Source of the DNA: Sporothrix humicola
Taxonomy: Eukaryota > Ascomycota > Sordariomycetes > Ophiostomatales > Ophiostomataceae
Direction: 5' to 3'
Assembly: GCA_021396245.1 (NCBI GenBank)
Contig: WNYE01000041.1
Location: 124,001 to 188,000 of the forward strand
Length of the DNA stretch: 64,000 bases
This document shows, one piece after another, positions 32,201 to 45,954 of the stretch. Every line of letters starts with the position of its first letter. Within the stretch, counting starts at the first letter, position 1. Made by a program: the position numbers and the translations under genes. Below the pieces are notes generated by a model. It was not told the origin of the DNA. It did no database searches and saw only the letters and a list, made by a program, of their open reading frames with translations.

Positions 32201-35200
32201 TGACTACACAGAGGACTCAAGTGTGACAGCGGATTATTATTATGAGGGATCCTATTTTTAAGGATGCCCTTGGAGGCGCGGCTATGGCCGTAGAGTGCGC
32301 TGGGAGGAGGGTGGTAAGTGCTGGTCAAAGCCGGGTCGTACTTTTTGAGGTGGAGGGTGGGTGGTAGGTGCTGGGCTGGGAGTCTGGGAATCTAGGAGTC
32401 TGGGCTGTGGATCGTTCCCAGCGGATTTTGTCGTATATTGTTATTTTGCTTGTGTCTTTATTTCCCTTTTTTGCTGTGGTTCCGGCTCGAAAATACCCGG
32501 ACCAACCTCATAGAGCTGTTGAAAGCGTCGCGGTTGCGGTTGCGGCTGTGGTTTGGCACCAAATTTGGTTGCAGTTTTGATTTGCAGTTTGTATTCGGAC
32601 AACGTTTGTAAATCACTGGTGGGCAAAGCTAAAAGGATAAAGTGTGTACGGGGAAATGAGAAATTTTGAAAAATAAAAGGCAAAAATAGTGACAACGTGG
32701 GTGAAAAGCAGGATGCTTGGTCGATCGTGAGTTTCGTTTTGTTTGCTTTGAGGGGCCCCTTATTTTACAGGAAGATTGCAGACGTGCAGCGACACAGAGG
32801 CAAACCAAGAAAGCGTGAAAGGAGGTTGACCGGCTGACGGGTGAACAGGTCAACAGTTTAACGGGTTGACGGGCTGGTGGCTCTCGACGGGATTGCTGTT
32901 TTGAGGTCGGTGGCCGACAGGATCTCCTGGATCGACTGGGTAAAAGTGAAAAGAGGTTATGCGGCGATCCGGCAGGGGCAGAGCTGACGAGAATTATCTT
33001 GGGTTGCAATTCTTTGGGTTTGATGGTAGTGGCGTATGGAGGAGGAGCGAGATGTGGTGCATTTGTTGGCTGGGTTGTGCGGGCGCCGTATTGTATATTG
33101 CGCTGGTTTGCGTCAACTGTGTAAGAGGAGCGAGGCGAGGCGAGGCGTGGCTGGATGTGTAAAGGCGAGACGCAATGCAAGGAGGTCGAATGTGTTTAGT
33201 TTGTCAGATTGAAATATACAATATTTGGCGAGAGTTGAAAAAGAGAGGAGAACTTGTTTAGAAAAGGGGAAAACTGCCAGAATCAAAATGGAAGGAAAGA
33301 AGAAGCGAAGAAGGAAAGAACGAGCCAAAGTAAAGTGGGAAAGAGCGAGACGACTCAAAAAACGAGCAATGGCAAAACATCCGACTAAATGGCAGGCGGA
33401 CACGAGACGGATGACTGACGGAAAGGGAAGGAACGAGATAGATGTGAACGGTGATATGCTAGCAAGAAAAAAAAGGAGTCACAAGGGCGATGTCGAACAA
33501 GGCCGTTTCCGCTAAGGGAAGAGCCGTCTCTTTTCTAATAACATGGTGGTTGTTTTGTTTGTCCTGCTGCGATGTTGGGCCTCTTTTTTGGTACGTTTTG
33601 GGGTGATTTCTGTATCTAAATCCTTGGCCGCCTCATCCTAGTTTTAAACGAAAAGGAAGACGCGGCTACGTCTGCAGTAGTGAGATGTTGGTCGTGGTTT
33701 CCCTCCTTCGCTTTCACACTGACCCTTATTTAGTGCACCCCCATGTGAAGATGGCCGTATTTGCAAGCGCACTAACTAACGGCATTGTGGCAGATCGACG
33801 CATTCTGTTGTGCGTAGTCTTGCGCAAGAGGGAAATCACAAGTGGCCCAGGGGTTGAGATGTGAAAGTAGAAGATGGAAGGTGCACATTTTGTGTGTGAT
33901 ATGTGTGTGGGGGGAGGGGCAGGCGCGGACGGACAACGAACGGAAGGTGCGTTCGCTTGCGCAAGGCGGGCAGGAGGTCAGTTTTACTGAGCACACGGAG
34001 TAGGAAGCAGTGACCAGTCGGTCAGACCTACCGTTTGACGAGCTGTAAGGACAGCAAGCGAGAACGCGAAGGAAGGAGGCTTGAGCTTGTTTGCTGGGGC
34101 TGTCTCTGCCGTGCGGAGGAAGTTGCGACAGGGGAAAGGGACGGCGGCGGAGCGAATTACCACTTACAGCGGCATACGGAGGAGGAGACAAGGCACGACG
34201 AGGACGAGAGTCTGGTTCAGGATGCGGGTGTGATGTGTGAAGGGAGTTAACGGGGTGCATAGGGCCCAAGAGCGAACGAGGCACAGGGTATGAGAAGCGT
34301 GATGGGCGAAAACAAGATGTGCTTGTTTATTTTTTATTTTTTTATTGTCCCATTTTATTTTACTTTATTTTGAACTGCTTTCTGCTCCCTGGCACACTTT
34401 ATTTTGAGTTTGTTTCATACCAACGCGACACAAGATGGGCGATCGAGACAAAGACGGGGGCACGGGGGCATGCAGAAGGATGGATGGCGGATAGTGGCCG
34501 GCGATTTTGGTGCAACGGTGCAACAGCGGAATAGGAATGGCGCAGGAGAGAACTGTGTACGCAGAACGCTAATCACGCTATTAGATTTAGATGGCTGTTC
34601 TCTGAATGGGTGTGTTGACAGAAAAGGGAGAGTTTAGAGGATTGAAACTATGTGAAAAGTACCAATTAAGACGTTCTACGAGAAGACTACCGAAGGACTT
34701 GATATTCTGTCCGGAGAATCGTGGAAATAATATCAAGATAGATGGAAGAAACCGAGAAAGCGACAAGCGAGAACGGCTGTTGTTTCTCTTCCATGGACGA
34801 GATCGATTTGCGAAACACGGGCACCGACCTGGTCGATGGAGAGAGATCCTGAGACATGAGAGCCGTCAAAGATAGAGATATCGCAGTGAATAATGTGGAG
34901 AAGAAGGGATCAAAGAAGACAGGAAGACAGAAAACGAAGGAAGGAAAGAAGAGGAATAGAATACGGAGAAAAAACGTGAAGCCGGTACGGAATTCGTACG
35001 ATGTGCAAAATAAATGAAAGGGCTATATTTGGGACAATTTACGGACGTGCGCTGTAACCTTTTTGCGCAGAATAAATCAATACCTGAGGGTGTAAGTGAC
35101 TTTTGGAACACCGATAGACTCCCTGGGGCACGTCAAGCAACAATATAAAATAAACCGAGGACGACAAGGGTTAGGGTAGTCCTATGCTGTCTTCTTTTTT

Positions 35201-35364
35201 ATTCTCTGTTTGTTTTTGGTTGCCTCTCATATATTTGCACCGTATTGTGTTTCTCGTCTTTGGTAGCCTACCGCACAGGAAACAACATCGTTGGAGACAC
35301 CCACCGTGCGCTGGATTATGGGAGCATTACAGAGCACGGCTGGGACTTGGCCATGGATGGGCAA

Positions 35365-35404
<40 letters not shown>

Positions 35405-38400
35405 CAAACAGTGTTGGCAAGAGGATACAGAAACAATGTGCTAGAATTGGTAGACTGCGTCGTACGTAGGCTCATTAAAACATTGTGAGCACTGGCAGGC
35501 TGACAGGGCGTTTCTGCACGGCGATTCGTGACGTCGTTGGGAGTCCTGTCGCAAATTAATGAGAATTGCCAGTCTCACCAGCCAAAGAGGTGCACCACAT
35601 ACGGTCCCTATTTTCTTTTCATTTTCTTTTCACGTTTTTTTTTTCTCTTAGAAAAGCCCCTTTGATTCCCCACCGCACACAGCATTCTGTCTGCCGTCCT
35701 GCCCGAGCAAATACCAGCCCCAGGGTCACTCTAGGCGGGATGAGGCGGCATGGAGAGTAGATAGAGGAGGTTGAGAGGGAGCACAAAGTTGATACAGCGG
35801 ACTTGAAGCCGTTTTCGTCGATTCTGGAGATAAGAAAGTGGGTGACGACACTCAAAACCCTGCCATACTGTACGAACCGAGTGAAAGAAGCTGGTGAACA
35901 GAGCACAGAATCAAACGGTCATGAAAAGGGGCACGGAAAACAATAATACGTCTCTATTATGCCACGGCAGGACCTGGCGACGGCTGGTCGGCGGTTGGGA
36001 CTGGACACCTCCTGGAAACCGGTCGTCTTTACTTCTACGAATCTTGTACAAAATAATGAGAATAATATGAGAAACCTGGACGCAGCCACCCGATGGGTCA
36101 CTAACACCGTCTTCACCACTTCCACTGCTTCAACCACCCGCATCTTGCGTCTGTGGTCCTGTTGTGGGCTGTGAGATGCACACTGGCCACACTCTTAGTA
36201 TTACTCCATTATTACATACGACCCGCGCAAACGCAAAGATGGATGGATACATGAAAAGTGAGTATTCCGTCCTTTACGGTGTACGCCTTCCCAGTACGTC
36301 GTACGTAGGGACTTTATGCTGTCTACCGGCCGCGCAGATTTTTTATTATATTTTTATTTACAGAAAAGAAAAACACAAAACCACGGATGGCTTGCATGCT
36401 AAATAGATTAAAAATCCGACTCTCTGCCTCACCCCCCCTCACTTGGCAACAGTACCACGTATCTTGCAAGCACGGAGTGCACTTATACAATACAATAACA
36501 CGCCCTCTAACGATTTTACCGTCAAGGCGTATTCCGTATTATTTTAAGTCCACATCCCACATCCCACATTGTCCTTTTTTCTTTTCTTTTTCCTCGTCAC
36601 TCGGCCGCTTCCCTTTTCCTTTTCCCTCTTCCCTGGTTGCTGGTTTGCAGCAACCTCCACTATCTCCACCATATAGATTAAAACGCTTGCGTGTTCTTTG
36701 GTCCTGTTTCTTCTTCCCATTATTCATTCCTCTATTCCTTTATTTTACTTTTGTAGCAGTCGCTTCTGCATTTCTTACTCTTCCAGCCTCACTTTCGTCA
36801 CAGATTCGGCGACTACGCCGCACCCCTTATTCTTGCCCCCATGTCGTCGTCGTAGCCTTCATCTCCCAAATCGGCGGTCGGATCATCCAATCGGCCGTCT
36901 ATTGATCCAAGAGGACTTTTGTTTTCTGTCTTTCCCAGCACACCAAGCTTTTTACTTTAACCTGCTGCTACTCTGGCTCTATTCTTAGATACTTTTAATG
37001 TCGACTCGCCGTTCTTTGGAACCATGGAACGTCCCCTTGGGTAACGAGATCGATTGCCTCTTTTTGGTATTTGCAGCCTCCAATATCACGCACGACACAA
37101 CTGTAGGCGTCACCCGTGACTATCGTGACTCTCATCACGCTCATTTTATTTTTCCCGTAATTATTTTCGTGGCTCATTTCCTGGGCTGGCCAAGGAGTTC
37201 ACCGTTTCGATTTACATACGCGTCCATGTTTAAATCGATTCAGGATGTTGTCACATCCACAAATGCTTATCCACGCATCCTCGCATCCATCGCGGCACAT
37301 CGATCAAACTCGAGTCGAGCCAGACTCTAAGCGGAAACAAAACGAGGTTTCTGAAAATAAAACATGGCGAGAATCGGGATGTGCAAACGGTGTCAATGCA
37401 TTGCATGCCGTTGCTTTTATTTTTTCCTTCCATTTTTCCCTTTCCACACATTGATGTTGCTTGTCTCTGGTCGAATCCTTACCTGGAATTGGACACCGAG
37501 GCACAGCAGCACCAGGAAAAGCAGAGAGGGAGCCGCCTGTGCTACGTAATCGGTAGAGAGACGGCCCTTGATTCGCTTGATTCGTAGCCTCTCTGCTCGG
37601 AAAGGATCATGAACGCTTCGAACGCTTTGAGCCATAAATTGCAAAAGGCAACCTCTACAGGCGGAACAAAGTGCTTCCCTTTGCCTCACCAGTCTGGTTC
37701 CATCAGCCTCCTGACATCATTGGGGGCCCTTTCAATTCTCGACAGAAAAAGTTGAAAAATTCATATATCTGGGGGGCACTGCATCTCCAATGAAAGATAC
37801 AGGTCCTGTGCTTCGAGCGTGTGACGAGAAATACCCTCATGCGTAGACCACTGTAAATGCTGTTATATTTAGGCACAAAGGATCCGGACGTTTATGCTCG
37901 AGATGAGAAGGTGGATGGAGACGAAGGGCAGGCGAAGAGAAGGAGGAAGAGAAAAAAAGAGAAAGTTGCCGACAAGCGATGCTCCCAGGAAATGATGCCA
38001 GCGTGGGGGGATTAAGTCGACGTTTCGCTTCTTTTTCCGTCTTTTGCCTCTGTGACAGTTGCTCCCAGGATTCAGGGACCGGATCGGCGTGCTTGATCTG
38101 CGTTGGTGTCCATCGTTGAATGTGGTTGCAGAGTTGAATGGGAATGGGGAATAAGTAAATTTAGAACAGGTTAGTAGATAAATTACACGTGACACTGGGC
38201 AAACCATCACGTGCAGATAACATCCTGATTGCCAAAGGTCTCTCCTCTTTTGAGCCCTGCTAAGTGACCAGCCAATCATAGACTCGGAAACCACTAGGGT
38301 CCACTGAAAAGTTGCTATTTCAACGCCGAAAAATTTCTCGTCCTTCTTTTCTCGTTTTCTTCCCTTCTCTTCTTTTTTCTTCTTCGTGCGGCGGTACGAC

Positions 38401-40792
38401 CAGAAATTTACATCTCCGTGTTGCTCGAGATCATCTCAATTGAGGAGGCCTGGGACTAACGGGTGAGCATGTCCCTTTTCTCTTTCGGGGGAAAAGGCCG
38501 TGCTTGCCCATCGGGCCTCCATTCGAAGCGTCAGTCGTGCCACAGAAGAAAGGAATTGCACATCGGCTCTCTACTGGACTGTGTTGCTCGGCTTCTTTAG
38601 CCACCGGGCAGATGACAGTGGGGGATCGAACAGACAAAACAAAAAAGAAGACAGCTTTGTGCAAGAGCTGGTTGACGATAGGAGGGGCGAACGAATGTTG
38701 ACTTGGAATCCGAGCCGCAAGGAGACCACAACATTTTGAACAAAACTTTATGCAAAACGAACCGTGATATGGATGTGACGTGAGACGCTGACATTGACAG
38801 TGGCGTCTGCGACGGAAAATGACAAGGGTGACGGCCATATTGCTGTCGTTCGTCTTGTGCTCTTGATTGCTGATCACTTGTTGTCAAAGCGAGCCTCAGC
38901 TCTCAGTTCCCGTATTCTTCTGGAAGTCTGATCGAAGGTCCTTGCGGCTTGCCCATGTAAATGCCCGGCGTGACTCTGCCCTTGCATATTGCAGAGGAGA
39001 GGGCGCGGCTGCGACGTCGAAACAACTTGCCAAACAAGGATGGTTGCTTTTCCAGCCTTGGCTGTGATCTCAGGATCTCTTTTCTGACTTCTTTGTGACT
39101 TCTTTTTCACTCTAATTTTTCTCACTGGTCACGCCCTCTCCCGTACCTCGCCGTATTTTTTCCGTGCCACAGCCGCGAGGGGAAGGCCGTTAGAAAAGGG
39201 GACCGTGTCTCAATTTTGTACATCTATCTGGAGGCTTCTTTCCTTACATGTTTCCTTTTCCTTTTTTGCTCCTCTCCTTATGCATGGCGTGAGGTAATCT
39301 ACGATCGTCGGTTTAAATGCCCTTCGTTGCATCGAGGCAAGCCGAAGGTAGGCGAGAGGTGGTTGTAGATCGAAGAGATGCTCACAAACGCCAAACAAAA
39401 CAAAATGTAAAACACAAAATCGATCAAACTGCCCTCTGTACTGACGATCAGCCTCCTGTTTCTTTACTCTATTTACCCGTCACCGCCACTGATCATCTGT
39501 TTGACTTGTTACCGGGGAAATACCGAAATAATCAACAGGCTATGTAAGGACTTTGATCCTCATGAGAAACCGTAATCAGGAGCGTAGGATACGAAGAAAA
39601 GTCCAAGCAACAAATCATCGCCAATTTGCGGACCACCGCCTCAATACAAATTTATGAGACGTCTCGATGGTTTTTCATTTCTTCATATCGCAAAGGGGCT
39701 TGTGAATACCACCTGACCGATTATGAAAATGAATGTGAAAATGAACTTTGGATGAAAAGAAAACAGAGTATCCAGAAACCTTATAAAGCATGGGCTGTAA
39801 AAGGCTTGTTTATTTTCTTTATTGCCCCGGTGTCCTCCTGATGTTTATTTTTATCCTTCCCAAGAACCTAGGAAAGGCAACGTTAAGAAACTCGCACAGA
39901 CGACGCCGCTCTCAGGTCAGTTTCGAGCGTCGTGTCACTCGGCGTCTTTCTCTCTCTCCTCTTCTCTCTTTTCGTGTCTTGGCTCTATGGCGGCTATTTT
40001 GCTGTCCCTTGACCACTCCTATTTTTCAATTTCTAGTAATATTTTCCACTGTCTTCGCCGCCGCAAAACATATTCTCACCCACCATCACCTACCCGTTTT
40101 GGCAAATACATAGAGTTTCTGGGGGCGAAGGGTCAGGGTGTGGAAGGTGGAGCAGCTAGGTTCGATATTGGGCGACTTTTACAATGACCTCATATAAGCA
40201 GATACTCTTAGATACTCTCAGACACTTTCAGATCCTTTTCAGACATTCACTCTTTGCTTCTCGCTTCTCGCCTAACAGATGTCCCCCACCTCGGAGACCA
40301 AATGAACGCCCACACACAAACACACGAACACGTAATAAGGCAAAGGGATGCAAAATGGACAAAGTCACAGGCAAGGCAGAACAATTGGAACAGTCAAAGG
40401 TAGAGAAGAGGTGAGAGACGGCGAGGGAGTGTGTCCAAGAAGAAACCTCGCCAGGGTGGAATAGATGCACACTCCCTTTCACAGACACCCCGGGGTGGGC
40501 GATTCATTGTCGTCGTCGGTTTATATCGGGATGGCTTGCCCTTCCTCTTCCATTTTGTGTCTATCTTGTGGTCCCCTTGTGTATTTTATATTTGGATTTC
40601 GACGTGCTTTCATGTGTTTTGCCTTCGTCCGCCGTGTCCGAGCCACGTAAAAATCAAATAACCTTCCTTGTTCGTAGATGTATTTTTTTTGTATCTTTGG
40701 TGTCATTTCGTAAAAAAAAGAGGAAAGTCGTCAGAACCGCTGTGCTTCCGTTTTCTCCATACTTTTTTAGCCTTTCAGTACACCCGCCTCGT
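32201..40792. other. 8.6 kb block without a supportable gene
   Basis: No frame on either strand shows a recognisable domain or a consistent spliced structure. A CT-rich stretch on the plus strand at about 36,560-36,800 looks like a gene leader, but no convincing ORF follows it. The small frame at 36,998-37,330 would need a 36-nt intron, too short for this genome. A purine-rich stretch lies at 33,230-33,480 and a T13-A25 tract at 35,365-35,402. The right end is the 3' flank of the thioredoxin-like gene. Confidence 0.45.
35365..35402. repeat. T13-A25 tract (perfect potential hairpin)
   Basis: Thirteen T directly followed by twenty-five A. The junction is a perfect inverted repeat in non-coding DNA and could extrude as a cruciform or act as a nucleosome-excluding element. 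Confidence 0.85.
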
Positions 40793-41903
40793 CTACTCGC
40801 CCTGCTCGTCGCCAATCTTCTCCAGCTTGCCCATCTCCCGCTTCTCACCGGCCTCGCCAATCAACCGCACACGGTCCAACCGGACCTTTTCTGCGCCGTC
40901 CTGTGCCGAGACCACAAACACGACGATGCTGGTGACGTTCTGGAACTTGACGAACTTGAGCGGGATCGATGCCGTGCCCTGCTCGTTCCAGTCCGTCGGC
41001 TTGATCGTGATTTCCTGCGTCGCCAGCGTGTCTTCGGCCTCGTCGAAGCCCAAATTGTGAGGGCTGTTGCTATACAGCTTGATCAGCTCGGGTCTCGCGG
41101 TATCGTCCGTCGGGTGAGAGGTGATCTATAACGTTGGTGTTAGCGGATGCATACGGGTAGGAATGAGACCGAGGACCACCTACCTGGAGAGTGTGAAGTT
41201 TTGCGAGCGTCTGGAGCGGGATAAACAGCATCAGCTGCTCGTCCGTGTCACTCTCGACCCAGTCCGCGGCGCTCCCTTCTGCCTCGCTCTTCCCGCTCGG
41301 CTTGCCGGCACCAAACAGAACGCGGACGCTGCCTGCTGCGTCGTCCACGTTGAGTAGCTCTGTCCGCAGAACCTCGACATTGTCCGTAATGTCCGAGTAG
41401 CCGCGCGGGACGCTGGCACCGCTCCACCAGCCGCCGGCGCCACCACCGCTCGAAGAGCCCTCGCCACCACTGCCGGAAGCACCCCCTGCAGATTTAGCTT
41501 CATTGACAACCTTTTCCACCAGAGACTGGAGCTTCCGGGGATCGGCGCCCTGCACGCGCTCAATCTCCTTGCCGTCGCGGAACAGGAGGAAGGTCGGCAT
41601 GGCGGTGATGCGGTAGTTGGCGGCGATTTCTTTTTGTGCGTCGGTGTCGATCCTGACAAAGGTCACGGCGTTCTCGCGGCTGAGCTTGGCGGCAATGCCG
41701 TCGAAGACGGGCTCGATCATCTTGCATGGGCCGCACCATGTTGCGAAGACTAGAAGGCGATGAGAGATGTTAGCATATACCGCAATATTTTAGACAGCCC
41801 AGAACACGCCAGGGCACCCACAGTCCGCAATGACAACTTTGGACGACTTGAGCAGGCCGGCGAGCTGCGTTGGTGACGCGATGGGGGTGACTTTGGACGA
41901 CAT
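40793..41903 (-). CDS. Thioredoxin-like protein with PITH domain (TXNL1 type)
   Basis: A 326-aa protein in three exons: 41903-41822, 41749-41184 and 41125-40793, with introns of 72 and 58 nt. The first intron falls inside the thioredoxin active-site segment, and correct splicing restores ADFFATWCGPCKM. The redox Cys pair is C33/C36 of a WCGPC motif. The thioredoxin fold spans about residues 5-108, with the cis-Pro in ITAMPTFLLF. A Gly/Ser linker follows, then a C-terminal PITH domain (about 160-320: YSDITDNVEVLRTELLN ... NVTSIVVFVV). In animals and fission yeast this architecture (TXNL1/Txl1) associates with the 26S proteasome; that role here is inferred from the family. Cytosolic/nuclear: no signal peptide is visible. 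Confidence 0.92.
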
Positions 41904-42591
41904 GGTTGCTGTTGTGATGTATCTCGAAAAAGGACAATGCTGTTTCTCGACTTCCGCTGCTTCTGCTTCTGATTCTTCTTCTATTGTTCTCGCTGTACTC
42001 GTGACGATCGTCTCTTCGTGGCTGTAACGTAGGTTGTTGCAAAAGAATGGGTCGAAGAGTTGCAGATTAAAGGTGGGAGAAATGTAAAGAAGGCGAGGAA
42101 GCTTTCACGCGCCGCCACCAAGCTGGGCCAATTAGTATTACGAATGACGGCGGCAGGCTGGTGCTGGCGGGCAGTTAACACCACTGAGCTGCCCCGCAGT
42201 GCTCCACCGCCTTTGGCGATGTGCTGCTGCAAGGCACCTGCTAGCTAACGTGCCTCACTCTTTTACAGCCAATTCGCATCACGTGCAGGAAAGAGCAGGA
42301 TTGTTCATGTGAACTGTCTTTCAGTCTTTACGCAAAGTCTTCTGCTATTCAATCTTCTGTGGATTTATCTTCAATTTGATGTATTGTGTTGGAAAGCTAC
42401 ATACTATTCTACATAATTAGTAATGGACTCGTGTATATAAAAACTCCCTAAAAATATTACTTTGAACGCCATGAAAGAAAACGAAGCAAAAAGAAGAGAC
42501 AAAATCAAGTCTCAAGGTATCAGTAGTCGCAAAATGCAAAAGCCCTCCAGCCTAGCCCAATGGCCCATTATTTACCTATATACATAAGCTC
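41904..42591. other. Intergenic region, thioredoxin-gene promoter
   Basis: The thioredoxin-like gene starts at 41,903 and the J-protein gene ends at 42,592, both on the minus strand. The stretch should hold the promoter of the first (about 41,904-42,250) and the AT-richer 3' UTR of the second. No other feature is visible. Confidence 0.6.
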
Positions 42592-43532
42592 TTATAAGCC
42601 GACAGCGTGGCTGAACACCCGGGCTGCCAGCTGGCCAAGCAGCCGCGACCGATCGTCGGGCGGAAGCTCTTGGTAGACAGCATAGACACTCTTGCCCTTG
42701 GCATCGCGAATCGCGCCCAGGCGGTTGCCTGCAACGGCACCGGCGACCATGCCTGGGACGTTGGCCATAATAAAGCCCAGAGCACCACCGCTCAGGCCAC
42801 CCAAGAAGCCCCAGAACTTGCCCGTAGGACGGCCTCCCGGCTCGGCCATACCCTCCTCGCGCAGCATCTCCTCAAAGACGTCGGCGAACTGCGCGTCCTC
42901 TGCCTGCTGGCGGGCCTCCTCTGTGTTTTCCTGGCCATGGCCGCCGGTGCTGGCGCCGCCGCCGCCTGTAGCGTTGGAAAAGAAGTTCCACGCCCACGAG
43001 GCGCCCGTTCTGGCACTAGAACCTGCCCCGGCCCCTGTGCCCGTCTCTGGGTAGTCTTCGCTGTCTTCGTCGTCGTCGTCTTCTTGGTCGGGGAAGCTGT
43101 AGCCGCGCCGGCTAAAGAGGCGCCGCTGTGCATCGTATTCGCGCCGCCGGCCGGCGTCCGATAGGGTAAAGTAGGCGTCGTTGACAAGCTGGAACTTGCG
43201 CGTGCGCGTCTTGCGCTCTGGGCTGTCCTGCGGGACACGGTCGGGGTGGTTCTTCAATGCGGCTCTGGGGAGAGAACATGTCGTTAGTTTTGCACAAAAT
43301 TGGCGTTCAAATGAAAGCTGATTTGTGAGATTGTACATACCGTTTGTAGGCATCGCGGATCTGCCGGGAAGTGGCAGTCTCGGCAACCTCGAGAATGGCA
43401 TCTGGATAAGGGCAAGGGCGGTTAGCAATTTGACGATCAAAGAGAGCCGACTTCTGAAATTGAAATGGTCACAAGACCATTTGTTGGGAGGGGATTCTTA
43501 CAGTAGTTTGGAGGCGGTGCGTCGTTGGCCAT
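42592..43532 (-). CDS. J-domain (DnaJ-like) protein with C-terminal membrane-like segment
   Basis: A 254-aa J-protein in three exons: 43532-43502, 43401-43341 and 43264-42592, with introns of 100 and 76 nt. Both have CTAAC-like branch sites. The J domain lies right at the N-terminus (residues 8-75), with the HPD motif at 37-39 (NHPDRV), so it should stimulate an Hsp70 ATPase. The first intron cuts the codon for the second Tyr of NYYAILEV. An acidic linker (DDDDEDSEDYPE) and a Gly-rich stretch follow. The C-terminal part is Gly/Ala-rich and hydrophobic (GFLGGLSGGALGFIMANVPGMVAGAVAGN), a glycine-zipper-like segment that could insert in a membrane. There is no Cys-rich zinc finger, so it is a class C J-protein. 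The exact subfamily is not certain. Confidence 0.88.
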
Positions 43533-45954
43533 GTTGGCGGTGCGGAGAGATGCAATGCGAAACTGTGGTCAATCTCAATCGTGGCAGCCTTGTCGTGAGG
43601 TGAAGGTTGCGACGATATTCTGGACAATGGGCAACAAAAAGGCCAAAAAAGATGTCAGAGTAAAGAACAGCTATGTCGAAAGTCGAAATGCGATGAGGCA
43701 GCGAATCCAATCAAGTCCAGACCACAAAATCCTGGAAAGGGCAGGAACAAAGGCCTCCAGGGCTGCGACTGCCTGCCTTGTGACGTTTGCCACCCTCCCA
43801 ACAACGTCATTCAAAATAGCAAGGGAAACGTGCCGCGGCGTGTTTCTTTTTTCTTGCTAGCGTGCTGGCGCGCCACTTTACATGTTCACGGCAACTCCCA
43901 GGCGATCTGGCCCTGTCCATTCTGTTCAGGAAGGAGCGAATGCCCCGCCAATCTGACCCCACTAAATCGAGAATTCACAGTCCTCCCAAGAAGCCGTGAT
44001 ATTGCTTTAAGTGCATGCATCTACACTTTAACGTCGTACGCCGACTCTTCTTGTGTGAAATGAGTTTGGGATGTTACCCTATGCAAGACTGCAGGACCAA
44101 CTATCAGAAAGATTTCTTCTCTTTTACTTTAACACTTTACATATATATCTTCCTTTTTTTCATAACCCGCGCTTAACGGAGAATGTTTACGTTCGACAAG
44201 CAGCTCAGACACTAAAGGATCTCTCCCAAGATGATCGATCGACCACGAGAGAATGCTGAGTGAGTACATGATATGCTTGCATGCCCAATGCTGCCTGAAT
44301 GCCGGAAGTTGCTCGAATAGAAAACCCACGGCGGTGAAAATACAGCGAAAAGCTTCTGAGCGGGCTGAAATGCCTGAAACGGGCAATTGCACGGCTAAGA
44401 GTGGGTTGCATGGTGGGGAGACCAAAGCGGGACCCAGACGAACGGTGCCCAAAGGACCTGTGAGGGCAACCCCAACATGTGCTGGCAGTCACATCTGTGC
44501 AGCTTTATGCTTGCTTCTGCAGGCTTCTGCTGCAGGTTGTTGACGCCCAATACGGGGAGTGCAGCTGTGAGACGATCAGCGTGCCTTCCGTGAGCTTTTG
44601 GCTGGTCGCAGAAGGAAGGAGGCGCGTCACGCGTTAAAATATAGAAAGAGTAAAGAAAAAAGAGAAGGAGCGACTCAATATAAAGGGAAACTACAAAGGG
44701 TAGAAGTGACTAGAAAATGGCAAGGGAAATTTCATGAAGAAATGACGGCACCTTTCGAGACGGTCGCTGTTCCCGAAATTACCCAAATCTCCTTTTCTGG
44801 TGCCTACTCGGCCCATGAGCCGGAAACTTCGACCCCGGCCTCTGCCCCTCTACTCCACGCACCCCTCTGCATCTATTCCTTCCTTTCTGGTCGTGTTAAT
44901 CACTCTTTTCGGCCAGCGTTCCTAGCCTCGTTCTGCACCTTTGTGTGTTTTCGTCAGGCACGCCTTCCCCTTTCATAAATTCCTTTAATCTCTGTATCCT
45001 TTGTTGTCTCCCTCCCTTCGTGGGACAACCCGTGCGTGCTACACACTGCTGTTGCCTTTCGAACGAGTGTAAACAACCCATAGACGCTGCCTTTCCCTTC
45101 CTTGCGTATTCCCCTTCTGCAATATCCTCTTTCCTCAGAGTGCCTTTCTGCTCACTGGTAAAACCCTCTTTCCTCAACAAAAAAAAGTAAAACGGTCTTG
45201 CCAACTCAGACTTTCCCCCTCCTCATCCCCCCCCCCTTGTCCGAGTCCGGCCTTTTTTTCACGACCTCGTGTGGCCTTTCCCTCTCACCCCACTCGTCCG
45301 TTTCTGCACGGGACCCATCTGCCACCCCCCTAACACCCCCTTCATGCCCTGTCTGCCTCTCACTATTGCTATTAAACCCAATTTTGCCTCCTCCGTCATT
45401 TCACGAGTCGTGCTTCTTCCCCAACTCTTTTTTCTTTCTTTCTACCTTTATATTCGAAGGGCTGCCCTTTGTTTTTTTACTGCTTCATTTGTGCTTCTTT
45501 CTTGTTTCTTTCTTTGTCACCCTCTTCGTTTTCTTTCAGCCGCACCTGTCCGTGCTGTTTCAATCCTTCCCCAAAACAGATCATCAATATCGAGTTTCTC
45601 GAGAGAAGCCTGTCCATATAGCATAGCGAGACAATATAAAGCATCCATTTTTCCAAGAAAAAGACCCGTTCTCGAAGGACTAAAAGACTTCAAGAAATCC
45701 AAGACCAAGATCCATTTATTGGACTTACTGACCTTCCCTTCCCCGACCGTCGTCCCTACTTACCAGCGTTCGCGAATATCAAAGAAAAGATCGGACAGAA
45801 GGATAGCGAGAAAACTCCGCACTTGTTGGACTTACCGGTATATATGCAGTCATAAATCGGATGCGGGCGGCTCCCGTGAACCCTTTTGAGAACTCTTTTC
45901 TAACAATTTTGTGCAAGACTACAAAACAAAACACACTTCCATATACCTGCTACC
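43533..45954. other. Divergent intergenic region with long pyrimidine-rich leader
   Basis: This lies between the divergent J-protein gene and the Gln-rich gene. On the plus strand about 45,190-45,560 is strongly C/T-rich and resembles the leader or core promoter of the gene at 45,955. From 43,533 to about 44,100 is the promoter side of the J-protein gene. The short frames are not convincing as genes. Confidence 0.55.

Noticed and set aside
36217..36240. 5S rRNA-like start (ACATACGACC)
   Set aside because: Only the first ten bases resemble 5S; the following sequence does not match the internal control region.
36998..37330. Small plus-strand gene after the CT-rich tract
   Set aside because: A plausible model would require a 36-nt intron, shorter than the 55-nt minimum seen elsewhere here; the peptide is not conserved-looking.
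38601..38640. tRNA-like T-arm (TTCGATCCCC on the minus strand)
   Set aside because: The T stem does not pair and no A box or acceptor stem lies at the right distance.
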